DNA from: Toxotes chatareus
Lineage: Eukaryota > Chordata > Actinopteri > Toxotidae
Assembly: GCA_016801885.1 (NCBI GenBank)
Contig: JAFBJY010001353.1
Span: 62,001 to 126,000, forward strand
Length of the DNA stretch: 64,000 bases
Reading direction: 5' to 3'
Shown piece after piece: positions 44,526 to 56,199 of the stretch; position 1 is the first letter of the stretch; each line of letters begins with the position of its first letter. Below the pieces are notes generated by a model. The model had not been told where the DNA came from and made no database searches. It was given only the letters and a program-made list of their open reading frames with translations. The position numbers and the translations under genes were made by a program.

Positions 44526-45011
44526 CAACTGCAACACCTCCCCACTGCCCCAGCCTCCCCGCCTGCCCTGATGATCCGTGAAGAGGATGTGTGTCGGCTC
44601 CTTCAGAGACAAAAGACCAGGAAGGCTCCAGGACCTGATGGAGTGTCCCCCTCCTGCCTGAGAGTCTGTGCTGAGCAGCTGACGCCCATCTTCACCCGGA
44701 TCTTCAACCAATCCCTGGAGCTGTGTGAAGTGCCCTCCTGCCTCAAACGCTCCACCATCATCCCAGTGTCCAAGAAGCACTGGACTTAATGACTACAGAC
44801 CCGTCGCCCTGGCGTCTGTGGTCATGAAAACATTTGAGAGACTGGTATTGAACCACCTGAGGGATATAGCTGGCCCCTGCTGGACCCCCTGCAGTTTGCC
44901 TACCGGGCAAACGGGTCGGGTGGATGATGCAGTCAACATGGGACTGCAACACATCCTGCACCACCTCAACTCCCCAGGGACATATGCAAGGATCCTGTTC
45001 GTCATCAAATA
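44526..45011 (+). pseudogene. L2/Rex1-type LINE reverse-transcriptase fragment
   Basis: RKAPGPDGVSPSCLRVCAEQ and, one frame on, NDYRPVALASVVMKTFERLV and ARILFV, where it breaks off just before the first catalytic Asp block. Starts abruptly at the right end of the hAT element. Confidence 0.8.
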
Positions 45012-45160
45012 ATGGCTAATGGCAAATAATGACTAGTGCGGACTAGACTGATGAATCTGTGACTGTGTTTTCCCCACTACCTCCTTCAGCATCTTTCGTT
45101 TGCACAACATTTTTCCACTACCTCATTTCACCGTCTCTTTTTTATGTTTGCACTATAAAT

Positions 45161-45209
45161 CGGTCTATCTAGTCCGCACAAGTCTGACTAGTGCGGACAA
45201 GATAGACCG
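45161..45209. repeat. 19-bp imperfect inverted repeat
   Basis: CGGTCTATCTAGTCCGCAC pairs with GTGCGGACAAGATAGACCG across an 11-base loop, one mismatch. A related phrase (TAGTGCGGACTAGACTGATG) lies at 45.04 kb. It may be the foldback end of a small DNA transposon. Confidence 0.7.
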
Positions 45210-45299
45210 ATGCATACGAATTGATGATGCCCCCTGGATAAGAGGCGAAACGTCTAACCAGACAAACATAAGACCAGTTGCCTTCGATTCAATTTCAAA

Positions 45300-45812
45300 G
45301 AGAGTTTCAGCAGAAGCTGATTTTCCAAATTCACAGAGTCTGTCCAGCTTCGTCTGGATGTGGACGACCAGCACAGCTAAAAAGTCGTTCACATGCAGCT
45401 GAGGCAGGCAGAGGTGTGTTTAGCTTTATAGACAGCTTCTTGAAGGCTGGGAAGGAGTGAAGAAGCTCCATGCTGTCTGAGGTGCATGCAAGGTAACCGT
45501 CAAGCTCAACTGGACTCTGCAATATTCTGGTGAGTGGTCTGGAGATCATCCACACTTAAAAATATAATAAAACATAATAAATTTGGACTTACCAGCCTCT
45601 ATTACATCTGCTCTGTCAGTCCAGGAGCTCTTGAACTTAGGTAGGAAGACTGCAGCAGCAGCAGCCAACTCTGGATCTTCCATCATCTGTCCAAAACGCT
45701 TCTGCAGGCCATTCTGCAGGGCTTTGATCAGTGGGGTGCAGGTCTTGCTTGATGCCTCCAGTGTGTTGAGTTTGGATAGAAGCTGGTGGATTACTGGCAA
45801 CAGCCATCCCAT
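45300..45812 (-). pseudogene. hAT transposase C-terminal part
   Basis: Minus strand: LEASSKTCTPLIKALQNGL, then LPKFKSSWTDRADVIEAG, a tiny GT-AG intron (about 45557-45592), and FPAFKKLSIKLNTPLPASAA followed by CERLFSCAG, the hAT C-terminal dimerisation block. It stops at 45812, where a Tc1 element enters. The N-terminal half of what looks like the same gene is at 55.7-56.1 kb. Confidence 0.8.
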
Positions 45813-46197
45813 ATACAGTGTTGTTCAAAATAATAGCAGTACAATGTGACTAACCAGAATAATCCAGGTTTTAGGATATTTTTATTGCTACATGGCAAAC
45901 AAGTTACCAGTAGGTGCAGTAGATTCTCAGAAAACAAACAAGACCCAGCATTCATGATATGCATGGAAAATGGGTCGCTCAAGACATTGTTCAGAAAAAC
46001 AGCGTACTTTGATTAAAAAGTTGATTGGAGAGGGGTAAACCTATTAAGAGGTGCAAAAAATTGGATTCCGGTGACATCATCGTTCCGAATGGCAGCCTAG
46101 AGTCGTAGCTCCCTCGAAAAATCATATATCTTGCCCCGAAAAATTGTCTAAAAGGAAATTTTTTTTGAAAACAACCTGATCAGGTACGGGGGCTAAT

Positions 46198-46941
46198 ATG
46201 GGGAAAAAGGATGGAAACAAGAAAGGCACTACAGAAAAGCCTGCTAGTGGAGAAGATACAGAGAACGGCTCCCCGACACCAGCCCAAGATGGCGAAGCTA
46301 ATGCTAACCTCAACACTAATGAAGCTGCAAGCCTGGTAAAAGTTTTAGAGGAGATACGGGACTTTCGCAAAGACTCAAAGCAACAACTAAATGACATTAA
46401 ATCTGAGCTCACTAACATTAACCAAAAAATAACGGAGGCAGAGACACGAATTGAAAAAATGGAGGAGGGATCGTCTATGTTAGAGTTTGTGGAAAAACTG
46501 TTGCGGGACACGCTGGAAATTCCCACAGTGGAGGCGCTTGACATTGAGAGAGCACACCGAGCTCTCGTTCCGAGAGCCGCAGGAAATGTGGAAGACAAGC
46601 CGCGATCGATAATCATCAAATTCCTCCGCTACAAAACTAAAGAAGAGATTCTGCGTAAAGCTTGGGGGAAGAAGAAGGTGTTCTGGCGGGGGAGGCCAAT
46701 TTATTTCGATCACGACTATCCCTCAGCAGTCCTACAGAAACGTAAAGAATACACTGAAGCAAAGCGGGTGTTAAAGCAGAAAAAGATCCGCTTCCAGACA
46801 CCGTTCCCCGCCAAACTCCGTGTATTTTATGAGGATGGGACGCAAGTGTACCAGACGGTGGAGGAGGCGACTGCAGACATGAAGGACAGAGGACTGCCCG
46901 TCAGCGTGATCACACCGAGGAGAACCTGGCTGAGCAGCTGA
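46198..46941 (+). CDS. L1 ORF1 protein (RNA-binding chaperone)
   Basis: 247 codons, intact. Charged low-complexity start, a coiled coil around residues 50-100 (heptads such as LVKVLEEIRDFRKDSKQQL), then the RRM/C-terminal block with IERAHRALVP, PRSIIIKFLRYKTKEEIL and FDHDYPSAVLQKRKEY. It binds LINE RNA and forms trimers in the cytoplasmic particle. Slightly shorter than many fish ORF1 proteins, with the coiled coil the likely place of loss. ORF2 follows after about 500 bases. Confidence 0.88.
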   Translation: MGKKDGNKKGTTEKPASGEDTENGSPTPAQDGEANANLNTNEAASLVKVLEEIRDFRKDSKQQLNDIKSELTNINQKITEAETRIEKMEEGSSMLEFVEKLLRDTLEIPTVEALDIERAHRALVPRAAGNVEDKPRSIIIKFLRYKTKEEILRKAWGKKKVFWRGRPIYFDHDYPSAVLQKRKEYTEAKRVLKQKKIRFQTPFPAKLRVFYEDGTQVYQTVEEATADMKDRGLPVSVITPRRTWLSS

Positions 46942-47446
46942 GTCGTACTGCCTGGGAAAGCGATGAGAGGAGCGAGCCAGCGGGGGCCAAGAGAGGAGCG
47001 AGAGAAAAGCATCAGGGAGAGACTTTGTGGCTTCAGGAGGCAGCTCCAACCCACCCAAGAAGAGCATTAAGCTTTGACTGAAAAATGTTGGTAAGCTAGA
47101 CAAAGCTTAAAACAGACTGTGTTTGTATAGATATCCATTCCTTAACCCCTATTCAAATGAGAATATATTCATGGGAGAGTTATTTTATATGATGGACAGA
47201 GTTAACCTTATACATTTCCATGGATGCTACAGAGGGGGCCCTCAGTTCCTAGGTAAGAGAGGCCTTCCCCCTCAGCTAGATGTTCTTTCTAGCTTAGTTC
47301 AGGGTCACGTATCAGAGACCCCAACCTTGGAATCACCTTTTTCTTCTTTTTTTTGGTTGTTTATGTTATTCAGTTCTTGTTTGTTCAGGAGCAGATCAGT
47401 TAAGCTTTATTAACAATCTTAATGACATAATGACAAGTGAATATAC

Positions 47447-50400
47447 TTGGTCAGTGGCGAAGTAAAATTTGTTTCTTTTAATGTCAATGGGGTGTTAAAT
47501 CCAATAAAACGCAGTAAAATTTTATCTAAAATGAAAAAAGAACGTGCCCACATAATATACTTACAGGAAACACATCTAAATGACAAAGAGCATGTGAAAC
47601 TAAAGAGAATGGGATTCAGTAATTTGTTCTTCTCCTCATATAGATCAGGACATAGAAGAGGGGTGGCTATTCTTATCTCAAGCAGGCTAAATTTTGAAAA
47701 AACATTTGAAAGGAGAGATAAGGAAGGAAGATTTATCTTGGTAAGAGGCAATATAGATGGGAAACCAGTTACATTATTGAATGTCTATGCGCCACCAAGA
47801 AGTAACTTTGACTTTTTCCAAGAAATTATCAACATTATTATAATGGAAACAGAAGGTCTGTTGATTTGTGGAGGGGATTTAAACATACACCTACAGCCAA
47901 GTTTGGATTCTTCTACGGGGAAAAGTCATGATACAAAATCTATACATAAGAAGGTCAACAAGCTTCTTGAGGAGGTCGGTTTAATTGATGTATGGAGAGA
48001 TCTTTATCCTAGTGGGAGAGATTATACCTATTATGCTGCCCCCCACACTCTGTATACAAGAATAGATTATTTTATAACATTTGGAAAAGATAAAGACAAA
48101 ATAAAAACCTGTGAAATTGGAACAGTAGATTTAAGTGACCATGCACCTATATATCTATCTGTTGATTTTAACATGAGACCAAAAAATAATACGTGGAAAT
48201 TAAATTCTGGCCTACTTAATGACCCTCAGTTTAAGGAACAAATTAAAAAAGAAATTAGCCTCTACATGGAGTTTAACAACAATGGAGAGGTTTCTCCCCC
48301 TATTTTATGGGATACCTTAAAGGCAGTCCTGAGGGGGAAAATCATAGCGGTATCCTCATATAAGAAAAAACAAAGAAACAAAACAGTGGACGAACTACAA
48401 AATAAATTGAAGGAACTAGAAAGGAAACATAAATCTAACCTAACACAGAATGTATTAAGAGAAATTAGAGTAATAAGAAACAAAATCGACAATCTGGCCA
48501 CACAAGAAATTAAGAAAAACGTAATGTTTCTAAAACAAAGATTCTATGAAAGTGGATCGAAATCTATGAAAATATTGGCATGGAAACTGAAAAAGAAAAT
48601 GGCAGAGAATACAGTTTACAAAATCAGAGATCCGAGAACAAAAACAATAAAAAATAAACTAAATGAAATACAGGAAGCTTTTGAATCTTTCTATACCACC
48701 TTGTACTCTAGAGTTCCAGGAGGAAGTGGAAATCAAATTGAAGCATTCCTGGATTCTGTAAAGCTACCTACTTTAAATGAAGACCAAAATAAAATAATGA
48801 TTTCCGATATAACAGAAGACTAATTAAAAACTGCAATTAGTAGGCTTAAATCGGGCAAATCGCCAGGATCGGATGGCTATATAGCAGAGTGGTATAAGGA
48901 ATTCAAGAATGAGTTAATTCCTATTTTACTTCCAACATTGAATTGGACCTTAAAGAAGGCACAAACACCACCTAGCTGGAAGGAAGCAATAATCTCTGCT
49001 ATACCTAAAGAAGGAAAGGATGAGATGGAATGTGGGTCATATAGACCAATATCTGTTCTTAATATTGACTACAGATTATTTACTTCTATCATGGCCAGAC
49101 GATTAGAGGAATTCCTACCTACACTGATACATAATGATCAGACTGGTTTCATACGACAACGTCAAACACAGGACAATATCTGAAGGACATTACACATTAT
49201 GGACCATATACAAAAAAAATAAAATTGAGGCAATAATAATAAGTGTGGATGCTGAAAAAGCATTTGACTCTGTAGATTGGATTTTTCTCTATAAAGTCTT
49301 ACATAAATTTGGTTTACATGAGACCGTTATTAAAACTGTACGGGCACTATATGATAGTCCCACTGCCAGAATTAAAATCAACGGATGTTTATCAAACAGT
49401 TTCACTCTAGAGAGGGGCTCGAGACAAGGTTGTGCATGGTCACCATTGCTCTTCAGCATTATATTTGGAACCACTAGCCCAATATATCAGACAGAATAAG
49501 GATATTAGTGGAATTAAAATTAAAGGGACAGAACATAAATTGGCCTGCTACGCTGACGATATTTTAGTCTTTTTGGGTGAACCAACACGCTCTCTACCCA
49601 AATTGATGCAGTCATTTCAACAATTTGGTCAATTATCAGGGTACAAGGTTAATATAAGTAAAACCCAAATACTCAAATATAATTACAACCCGCCAGTGGA
49701 AATTAAAAGTAGATACCCCCTTGCATGGCAAACAGAGTCTTTTAAGTATCTGGGCATCAATATACCAAAGGATCTTACAAAACTATCAGAAAACAACTAC
49801 CTGCCTATTCAAAAAAAAATCAAGGAGGACATAGCAAGATGGAATTTAATTCCCTTCTTTAGTCTTAGCTCAAGAATCGAATCTGTTAAAATGAATATAC
49901 TGCCCAGATTGTTATATTTATTTCAGACCTTACCAACAGAGATTAATCAAAACCACTTTAATGAATGGGATAAGATGCTATCAAGGTATATATGGCAAAG
50001 TAAGAGACCGAGGGTTCGCTTAAAACGTTGCAGTTAGCTAAAAAAAAGGGAGGATGGGGCCTACCCTCTCTTAGAGACTACTACTTGGCAGCACAGATGA
50101 GAGCAATAATATGCTGGTGTGATCCTATGTACAGTGCCCAGTGGAAAAACATGGAAGAGGAAATGTTTTCCACTCCTATACAAGCAATTATAGCTGATAG
50201 TAATTTACAAAATTATATCAACTCTATAGACAACCCATGGGTGAAATCAACTCTTAAAATATGGAAAATGATTGTTAAAGAATATGAGTTAGAGAAAAAT
50301 ATTGTAACCCTTAAATGGTGCGCCTATGACTCAGATTTCACACCTAACAAATTAGACACCAGATTTAAGGTTTGGGCAACAAAAGGAATAACAGCTCTAT

Positions 50401-51140
50401 GTAGGGTGATGAAAGGGAAAACACTGTTTAGTTTTGAAACGCTTAAAAGGAAGCATCTTCTAGAAAAACAAGATTTCTATCGGTATCTACAGATTAGGCA
50501 TTATGTGGATATGAGAATGAAAAATGTAACCAATGAATGTGATGATCTAATAGAAATGTTTAGAAAAGCGTATAACTCAAACACTTGTGGCAAAATCATT
50601 TCTTGTCTGTACAAGGGTCTGTTGAATTTTAAAATACACTCATCATCATATGTTAAAACAAAGTGGGAGAAGGAAGGAGGGATAACCATATCTGAGGAAG
50701 AATGGACAACAATATGGAGACATCAGTGGAAATGTACCAGCTCACAGAGATGGAGAGAATTTGGCTGGAAGAGCCTAATAAGATACTTTATCACACCATA
50801 CCAGAAATCTCACTATGCCAACAATTCCCCTGTCTGTTGGAGAAGTTGTGGAAACCAAAATGCAAACCACTACCATATCTTCTGGGATTGCCCCATTATT
50901 AAAGACTATTGGAGGGACATACATACTGCCTTACAGGACATTTTTAAACGTGAAATACCCCTGGAGAGCAGATTTTTGTTTTTTGGATGTATTCCTCAGG
51001 ACTGGTCGAAAAGAGACAAACAGTTAGTCAATATTTTGCTGGTAGCCAGTAAAAAGACTCTGACCAGGAAATGGCTGACGCAGGAGAGCCCAACTCTAAA
51101 TGTATGGATGGAGATTACAATGGACATTTATAAAATGTAG
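47447..51140 (+). pseudogene. L1 ORF2: endonuclease, reverse transcriptase, Cys-rich end
   Basis: Endonuclease: SFNVNGVLNPIKRSKIL, LQETHLNDKEHV, GGDLNIHL, LSDHAPIYL (47.45-48.2 kb). An in-frame TAA at 48821-48823 is followed in the same frame by the reverse transcriptase (GKSPGSDGYIAEWYK, PISVLN, NDQTGFIRQRQ). After shifts near 49.18 and 49.45 kb come VDAEKAFDSVDW, GSRQGCAWSPLLF and CYADDILVF. A last shift near 50.03 kb leads to the C-terminal region with the zinc-knuckle-like CWRSCG...HYHIFWDC, ending TAG 51138-51140. One stop and about three frameshifts in 1,230 codons. Confidence 0.9.
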
Positions 51141-51517
51141 AAGATAACAGCATCTATCAATCAGAAACTGGAACAATTTGTCTCCTACTGGGAAAACTGG
51201 ATTAACTATGTAACGCCCCTTAGACTGGATTTTATTTTTACAAATTTATATCTATATTAGTAAAGAAAGATCACTCCCTGCCTGTACATAGTTCAGAGAG
51301 ACAGGAATTTGGGGTGAAAGAGAGAGAAAAAAAAAGTATAAAGCCGACACGGATATGTATGTGCGTTTAAACTACTTGCTTTGATTTAATCATTTTATTT
51401 ATCTATAAACCTGTTTTTTCTTCTTCTTTTTTCTCTTTCTTTTTACATTTAAATTTTAATACTTAATATTTTTTTATAATTTTTATATTTTTTATATTTT
51501 TTATATTTATTTAGATA

Positions 51518-51557
<40 letters not shown>

Positions 51558-51809
51558 CTGTTTTTCAAGATGACAGCTCATACGCCATGTACAATAGATG
51601 TCGAATATGCTCTGCAAAAGAAAACCCAATAAAAAATGAATTATAAAAAAAAGAGGTGCAAAAAATTATAGGCTGTTCAGCTAAAATGATCTCCAATGCC
51701 TTAAAATGGATGGCAAAACCAGAGAGACGCAGGCCTGGACTGGTAATCGGGCATACCGGGCATTTTCCTGGTGGGCCGACAGTCCTAGGGGCCAATGCTG
51801 TTTGTTTGT

Positions 51810-52322
51810 TGTAATGCCAATTTATCATATAGCCATATATTCTCTTATCATACACTCGTATATTCTCATAAACTTGTATATTCAATTCTGTGTGAAGTAC
51901 ATATAACTTGACCTGAAGTGACCTAATCTGCTGAGTATGCTGTTCATTGTGCCTTGTGAGGACACCTGCTTATGTCTTGGACAAAGACTGTCTATTCTTT
52001 ATCTTTGTTGCTGTCCGGTGTCTCTGAGCATAACTTACACTTTATCTCAGTTGCTCATTAATTTTATCACTTGACCTCGAGCTTGTATTCTTTCCCTGCC
52101 ATCCCTGCAATCCTGGTATGTGAGAAAGAGACATTAAAAGCCCTGGCAACATGGAGCTCGGGGTCAGACCTCTGTAGCATGGTGTTGCTGCGTGAGCTCT
52201 GTCCTTTCTGCAGAAATTGATTACTCTGTAAACCTTATTTTATAATAAAACCTCAAAAGACAAAGATTGTCTAAGGAATTTTATTTCACTTCTCATCAGG
52301 TGGAAAGTGTTCTTCCACCACA
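51810..52322 (+). repeat. Solo LTR, 513 bp
   Basis: TGTAATGCC...CCACCACA with TTTGT duplicated at 51805-51809 and 52323-52327. AATAAA-like polyadenylation signal near 52240. Same family and same length as the LTR that the Polinton split (8463-8486 plus 21323-21811). No coding part of the parent retrotransposon lies in the window. Confidence 0.9.
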
Positions 52323-52487
52323 TTTGTTTGTTTGTTTTTTTTAAACTTAGAGACCGGCCTGCAATTTAGAGGGGGTGGCCCATTGGTCCATCTATAATAT
52401 AGACAGTGGACTAAACCAATCAGGATATAGTAGCTTACGAGAGCGGCCCCACCCCTTTCTCTGTTTCATAGTGTTGAGCGTGAAAAC

Positions 52488-52736
52488 ATGGAGAAGCGGA
52501 AGAAAGGAGGTGCGGAGAAGTTGCGGGCTTAAAGATAAAAAAAAATCTTGCTATAGACGCTGCAAAATGTGCTAAAATAACAGACATATTCTCTGGAGGG
52601 GCTGCTGTAGCCTCCATGTCCTCTGCAGCCCAGGTTGAAGGTGAACAGGGAGAGAAGCAGCCAGAGACTGCTGACAGGGAACCCGAGGGACAGAGTGACC
52701 AGGGAAGTGTAGCACAGGCACAGCAGGTAAGCAGGT
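52488..52736 (+). pseudogene. hAT (ZMYM-like) transposase N-terminal exon
   Basis: ATG 52488 (MEKRKKGGAEKLR), one shift, then AAKCAKITDIFSGGAAVASM and an acidic Gln-rich run to a GTAAGC donor at 52737. A second exon-like piece near 53163-53300 (acceptor after CTGTCTAG) carries CYNISEIYSKYLKLSF. The transposase core is absent. Confidence 0.6.
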
Positions 52737-53529
52737 GGTAATGTTAGGATAATACCGGGACTTTTAGGTGATGGACAGGCATGAAAATCGCACCTTTCTG
52801 CGAGATTCGCCGTTTTGAAGCCAAAACAGGGGACCTACGTGAATCGTGTAGAATTACATGAGAATGGTGAGCAATGAATAATGTTCTTATTTCCTATCGC
52901 AGCAGTTGCCTTAAGTTGTTTTGTTTTTGTTCCGTGCAAGTTTCTTCTACAGTATCACTGCAGTTAGTATGAGATTTTTCAGATTATTATCAAAAATAAA
53001 AATGTACCCTATAGATACTAAACGTTTTGATGGTTTAGACCGATGGTTTTTTAGCACAGTTTTTCCAGGTAGTTCCAAATATTTTTATTTTTAATTTGTT
53101 TTTTTTAGGTTTTCTATTTATCACTTAATAAATTGTAATTATCTGTCCCTCTCTTCCTGTCTAGTCAAGCCAGGCTGTTGAGGTTGCAGTTGAGAAGAGA
53201 GAGTGTTATAATATTTCTGAAATCTATTCCAAATATTTGAAGCTGTCATTTACTGGGGGCTCTAACTCTCTCCACTTCCAGCCAACAAGATGCATTTAAA
53301 ATAAACCATTGAATGTGTCGTTACTGTCAGTTCGCTGGTGGTTTTTGGGAGCTGGGATTTTTCCTTTAAATGTTGCGCCATGGTTTCCCCTAGGCCAAGA
53401 CGTAACAATAGTAAAATACATTGCTTCGGGGAACACATACATAAATTAGTTCGTTGTGCACCACCAATTATGCGGGGCCGGTCTAAGCCAAAAATGCCAG
53501 GGCCGTTTTTTTGTCCCAGTCCAGCCCTG

Positions 53530-54107
53530 GAGAGACATGGAAGAAAACGGAAGACAACCATCAAAATGGATCGAAGAATAACCAGAATGGCAAAGGCTCA
53601 GCCAATGATCAGCTCCAGGATGATCAAAGACAGTCTGGAGTTACCTGTAAGTACTGTGACAGTTAGAAGACGTCTGTGTGAAGCTGATCTATTTTCAAGA
53701 ATCCCCTCAAAGTCCCTCTGTTAAAAAAAAGGCATGTGTAGAAGAGGTTACAATTTGCCAAAGAACACATCAACTGGCCTAAAGTGAAATGGAGGAACAT
53801 TTTGTGGATTGATAAGAGTAAAATTGTTCTTTTTGGGTCCAAGGGGCACAGACAGTTTGTGAGACGACCCCCAAACTCTGAATTCAAGCCACAGTACACA
53901 GTGAAGACAGTGAAGCATGGTGGTGCAAGCATGTTGAGGTCATGTTGCCTTATGCTGAAGAGGACATGCCTTTGAAATGGTTGTTTCAACAAGACAATGA
54001 CCCCAAACACACCAGTAAACAAGCAAAGTCTTGGTTCCAAACCAACAAAATTAATGTTATGCAGTGGCCAGCCCAATCCCCGAACCTTAATCCAATCGAG
54101 AACTTTC
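53530..54107 (+). pseudogene. Tc1 transposase, truncated
   Basis: HGRKRKTTIKMDRRITRMAK (second helix-turn-helix region), VSTVTVRRRLCEADL, then a shift. WPKVKWRNILWIDKSKIVLF carries the first core Asp. After further shifts come FQQDNDPKHTSKQAKSW (second Asp) and QSPNLNPIEN, where the sequence is cut by the repeat starting at 54107. Three or more frame changes. Confidence 0.85.
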
Positions 54108-55475
54108 AATTCAATTCAGTTCAATTCAATTTTATTTATATAGCACCTTCCACAATCAAAATTGTCTCAAAGCGCTTTACAGAGACCCAGAGCCTGACCC
54201 CAGAGCAAGCACTTAAGGCGACAGTGGCAAGGAAAACTCCCTTTTAACAGGAAGAAACCTTGAGCAGAACCTGGCTCAGATGGGGGACCCTCCTGCCGAT
54301 GGCCGGGCTGGGTGAAAGGAGGAAAAGGAGGAAGATAGGACAGCTAGGAATGGAGGAGAGGGGGAGAAAGACATGCAGCATAATACAGACAATGTGGGTC
54401 AGTATTTACATTACAGTTAGTGGACAGTTATTGGATAATGTGTGCTCAGCAGATTAGAATTATGGAACAGAGCACGGAGGCAAAAAGCTGTCATGACTGG
54501 TAATTATTTACATTACAGTCTGCAAAGAATATTAATCAAATATTTATCTGTAGCAGAACGGAACATTAAACATGTTAGAAATCGATCATTGTAAACAATA
54601 AACAGCAGCAGGTGGGTGGAGCCAGGACCATAGGACATGCAGCTCCGGAGCCAGAGGTACCTGCAGTAAGGTACAGAGAAAGAGAGACCAGAGAGAAACA
54701 AACACAGGACTACGGGACAGAGAGGACACAGAGTTAATGACATGTAATAAAGGCTAATAAATTTGAGAGTGGGTCTGAGGAGAGAAAGAGAAAGAAGAAG
54801 AAGTGCACAGTAAATCATGGGATGTCCCCAGCAGCCTAGGCCTATAGCAGCATAACTAGGGGATGATTCAGTTGCCTGAGCCAGCCCTACTAGGGGCTAT
54901 ATCCTTAACTGTAACAGTGTCTATAGAGATAATTGTGACTAACTATAAGTTTAAATAACTAGGACTGTAACTACAACTAATTATAAGCTTTATCAAACAA
55001 GAAGGTTTTAAGCTTCGTTTTTAAAATTAGAGAGGGTGTCTGCTTCCCGAACCCAAACTGGCAGTTGGTTCCATAGGAGAGGGGCCTGATAGCTAAAAGG
55101 CTCGGCCTGCCATTCTACTTTTAGAGATTTTGGGAACCATAAGCAAACCTGCATTCTGGGAACGAAGCAATCTGTTAGGATGATATGGTACTATCAGCTC
55201 TTTGAGATATGAAGGAGCCTGGCCATTGAGGGCCTTATATGTAAGGAGAAGGATTTTAAAATCAATTCTGGATTTTACAGGAAGCCAATGAAGAGAAGTT
55301 AGTACAGGAGTAATGTGATCTCTCTTGCTAATTCCAGTCAGTACTCTCGCTGCAGCATTTTGGATCAGCTGGATGCTTTTTAGAGAGTTAACTGGACATC
55401 CTGATAATAGGGAATTACAGTAGTCCAGCCTAGAAGTAACAAAAGCATGGAGTAATTTTTCAGCATCACTCTCGT
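54107..55475. repeat. Dispersed fish repeat, about 1.35 kb
   Basis: Starts with CAATTCAATTCAGTTCAATT and TTTTATTTATATAGCACC, continues through CTCCCTTTTAACAGGAAGAA, CCTATAGCAGCATAACTAGG and GGAATTACAGTAGTCCAGCC. Known to me as a very common noncoding repeat of teleosts; class uncertain. The fragment at 6690-6890 belongs to the same family. Confidence 0.75.
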
Positions 55476-55479
55476 CAAG

Positions 55480-55710
55480 TGACTTCTGCTCTCTGCTGTT
55501 CTCTTCCAGTGAACCCTCCAGTGTTCAGGATCGCTCCTCCAGCCAGTAAACTGCCTGCCACGCCATTCTGCCTCCAGTCCTATCAGTCCTGAAAGTTTTT
55601 GGACTCGCTTTGTGTTCTTCCTTATTAAATCTACTTTTTTTCTCTCTGCCATCAGCCTGTGGTCTGCTTCTGGGTCCTCAAAAAACACTCTGACCTAACA
55701 CAAACCTAAC
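55480..55710 (+). repeat. Possible LTR fragment
   Basis: C/T-rich with TATTAAATC and an ending phrase CTGCTTCTGGGTCCTC, similar in layout to the end of fish gypsy LTRs. It separates the dispersed repeat from the hAT N-terminal coding. No partner copy or duplication identified. Confidence 0.35.
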
Positions 55711-56122
55711 ATGGACATCATCAAGAGCACCAGCAATACTGTCAAATGTATGAGAGCCTCTCAATCTTTTACATGATAGAGCTGCAGATCTTCTTCCCAA
55801 CAACTCTTCCTCTATCCAATGTCAAGTGACACCAAGGTACCTTCTGATGAGCTGACCAACAGTCAGTGGTGGCTGCAACAAATTTGACTTTACCCAATTC
55901 TGCAGTTATGGTCCTCTTCATGTCATCAGCAGCTTCACAGATTCTGGTACAGACTCTGGGTCTGGAGATGACTTTGGCTTGAGGTTGAAATGTGGTAATT
56001 AATTCTTTGAATGCTTGCTGTTCTACCACTGCAAATGGCTGTAGACCTTCACATATGAAACTGACAGCAAGCTTGTCGACAGTTGCTTGAGGTACACGTT
56101 TGCTTGCAGCTGCCAACATCAC
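55711..56122 (-). pseudogene. hAT transposase N-terminal part
   Basis: From 56122: VPQATVDKLAVSFICEGLQP, EQQAFKELI, VKFVAATTDCWSAHQK (first catalytic Asp block), then a frame change and RRSAALSCKRLRGSHTFDSI running to the insertion point at 55711. Together with 45300-45812 it may be one hAT gene split by about 9.9 kb of later insertions. The central catalytic part is missing from both pieces. Confidence 0.75.
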
Positions 56123-56199
56123 ATCTGGTAACTTGGTTTGCTTACTGGTTGAGAGCAGCGTGTGGCTGTGGTCTTCCGTTGATGGGATGCTGCTGCCAC

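Larger units (their letters stand above)
46063..51650 (+). mobile_element. L1/Tx1-type LINE, full length, 5.6 kb
   Basis: Flanked by a perfect 17-bp duplication AAGAGGTGCAAAAAATT (46046-46062 and 51651-51667). It has a 5' leader, ORF1, ORF2, an AT-microsatellite and T-rich 3' untranslated region (51.5 kb), AATAAA (51629-51634) and a short A tail. The intact duplication and full length indicate a fairly recent target-primed insertion. Confidence 0.93.
51730..53529 (+). mobile_element. Internally deleted hAT element in Tc1
   Basis: Ends CAGGCCTGGACTGG and (reverse) CAGGGCTGGACTGG. 8-bp flanks GAGAGACG (51722-51729) and GAGAGACA (53530-53537) differ at one base. Inside are N-terminal exons of its transposase and a solo LTR, but no catalytic region. 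Confidence 0.82.
45814..54107 (+). mobile_element. Tc1/mariner element split by three insertions
   Basis: Left end TACAGTGTTGTTCAAAATAA next to TA (45812-45813). Pieces of the element continue at 46.05, 51.67 and 53.53-54.1 kb, with an L1 (46063-51650) and a deleted hAT (51730-53529) between. It is cut at 54.107 kb by another repeat. The right inverted end was not found. Confidence 0.8.
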
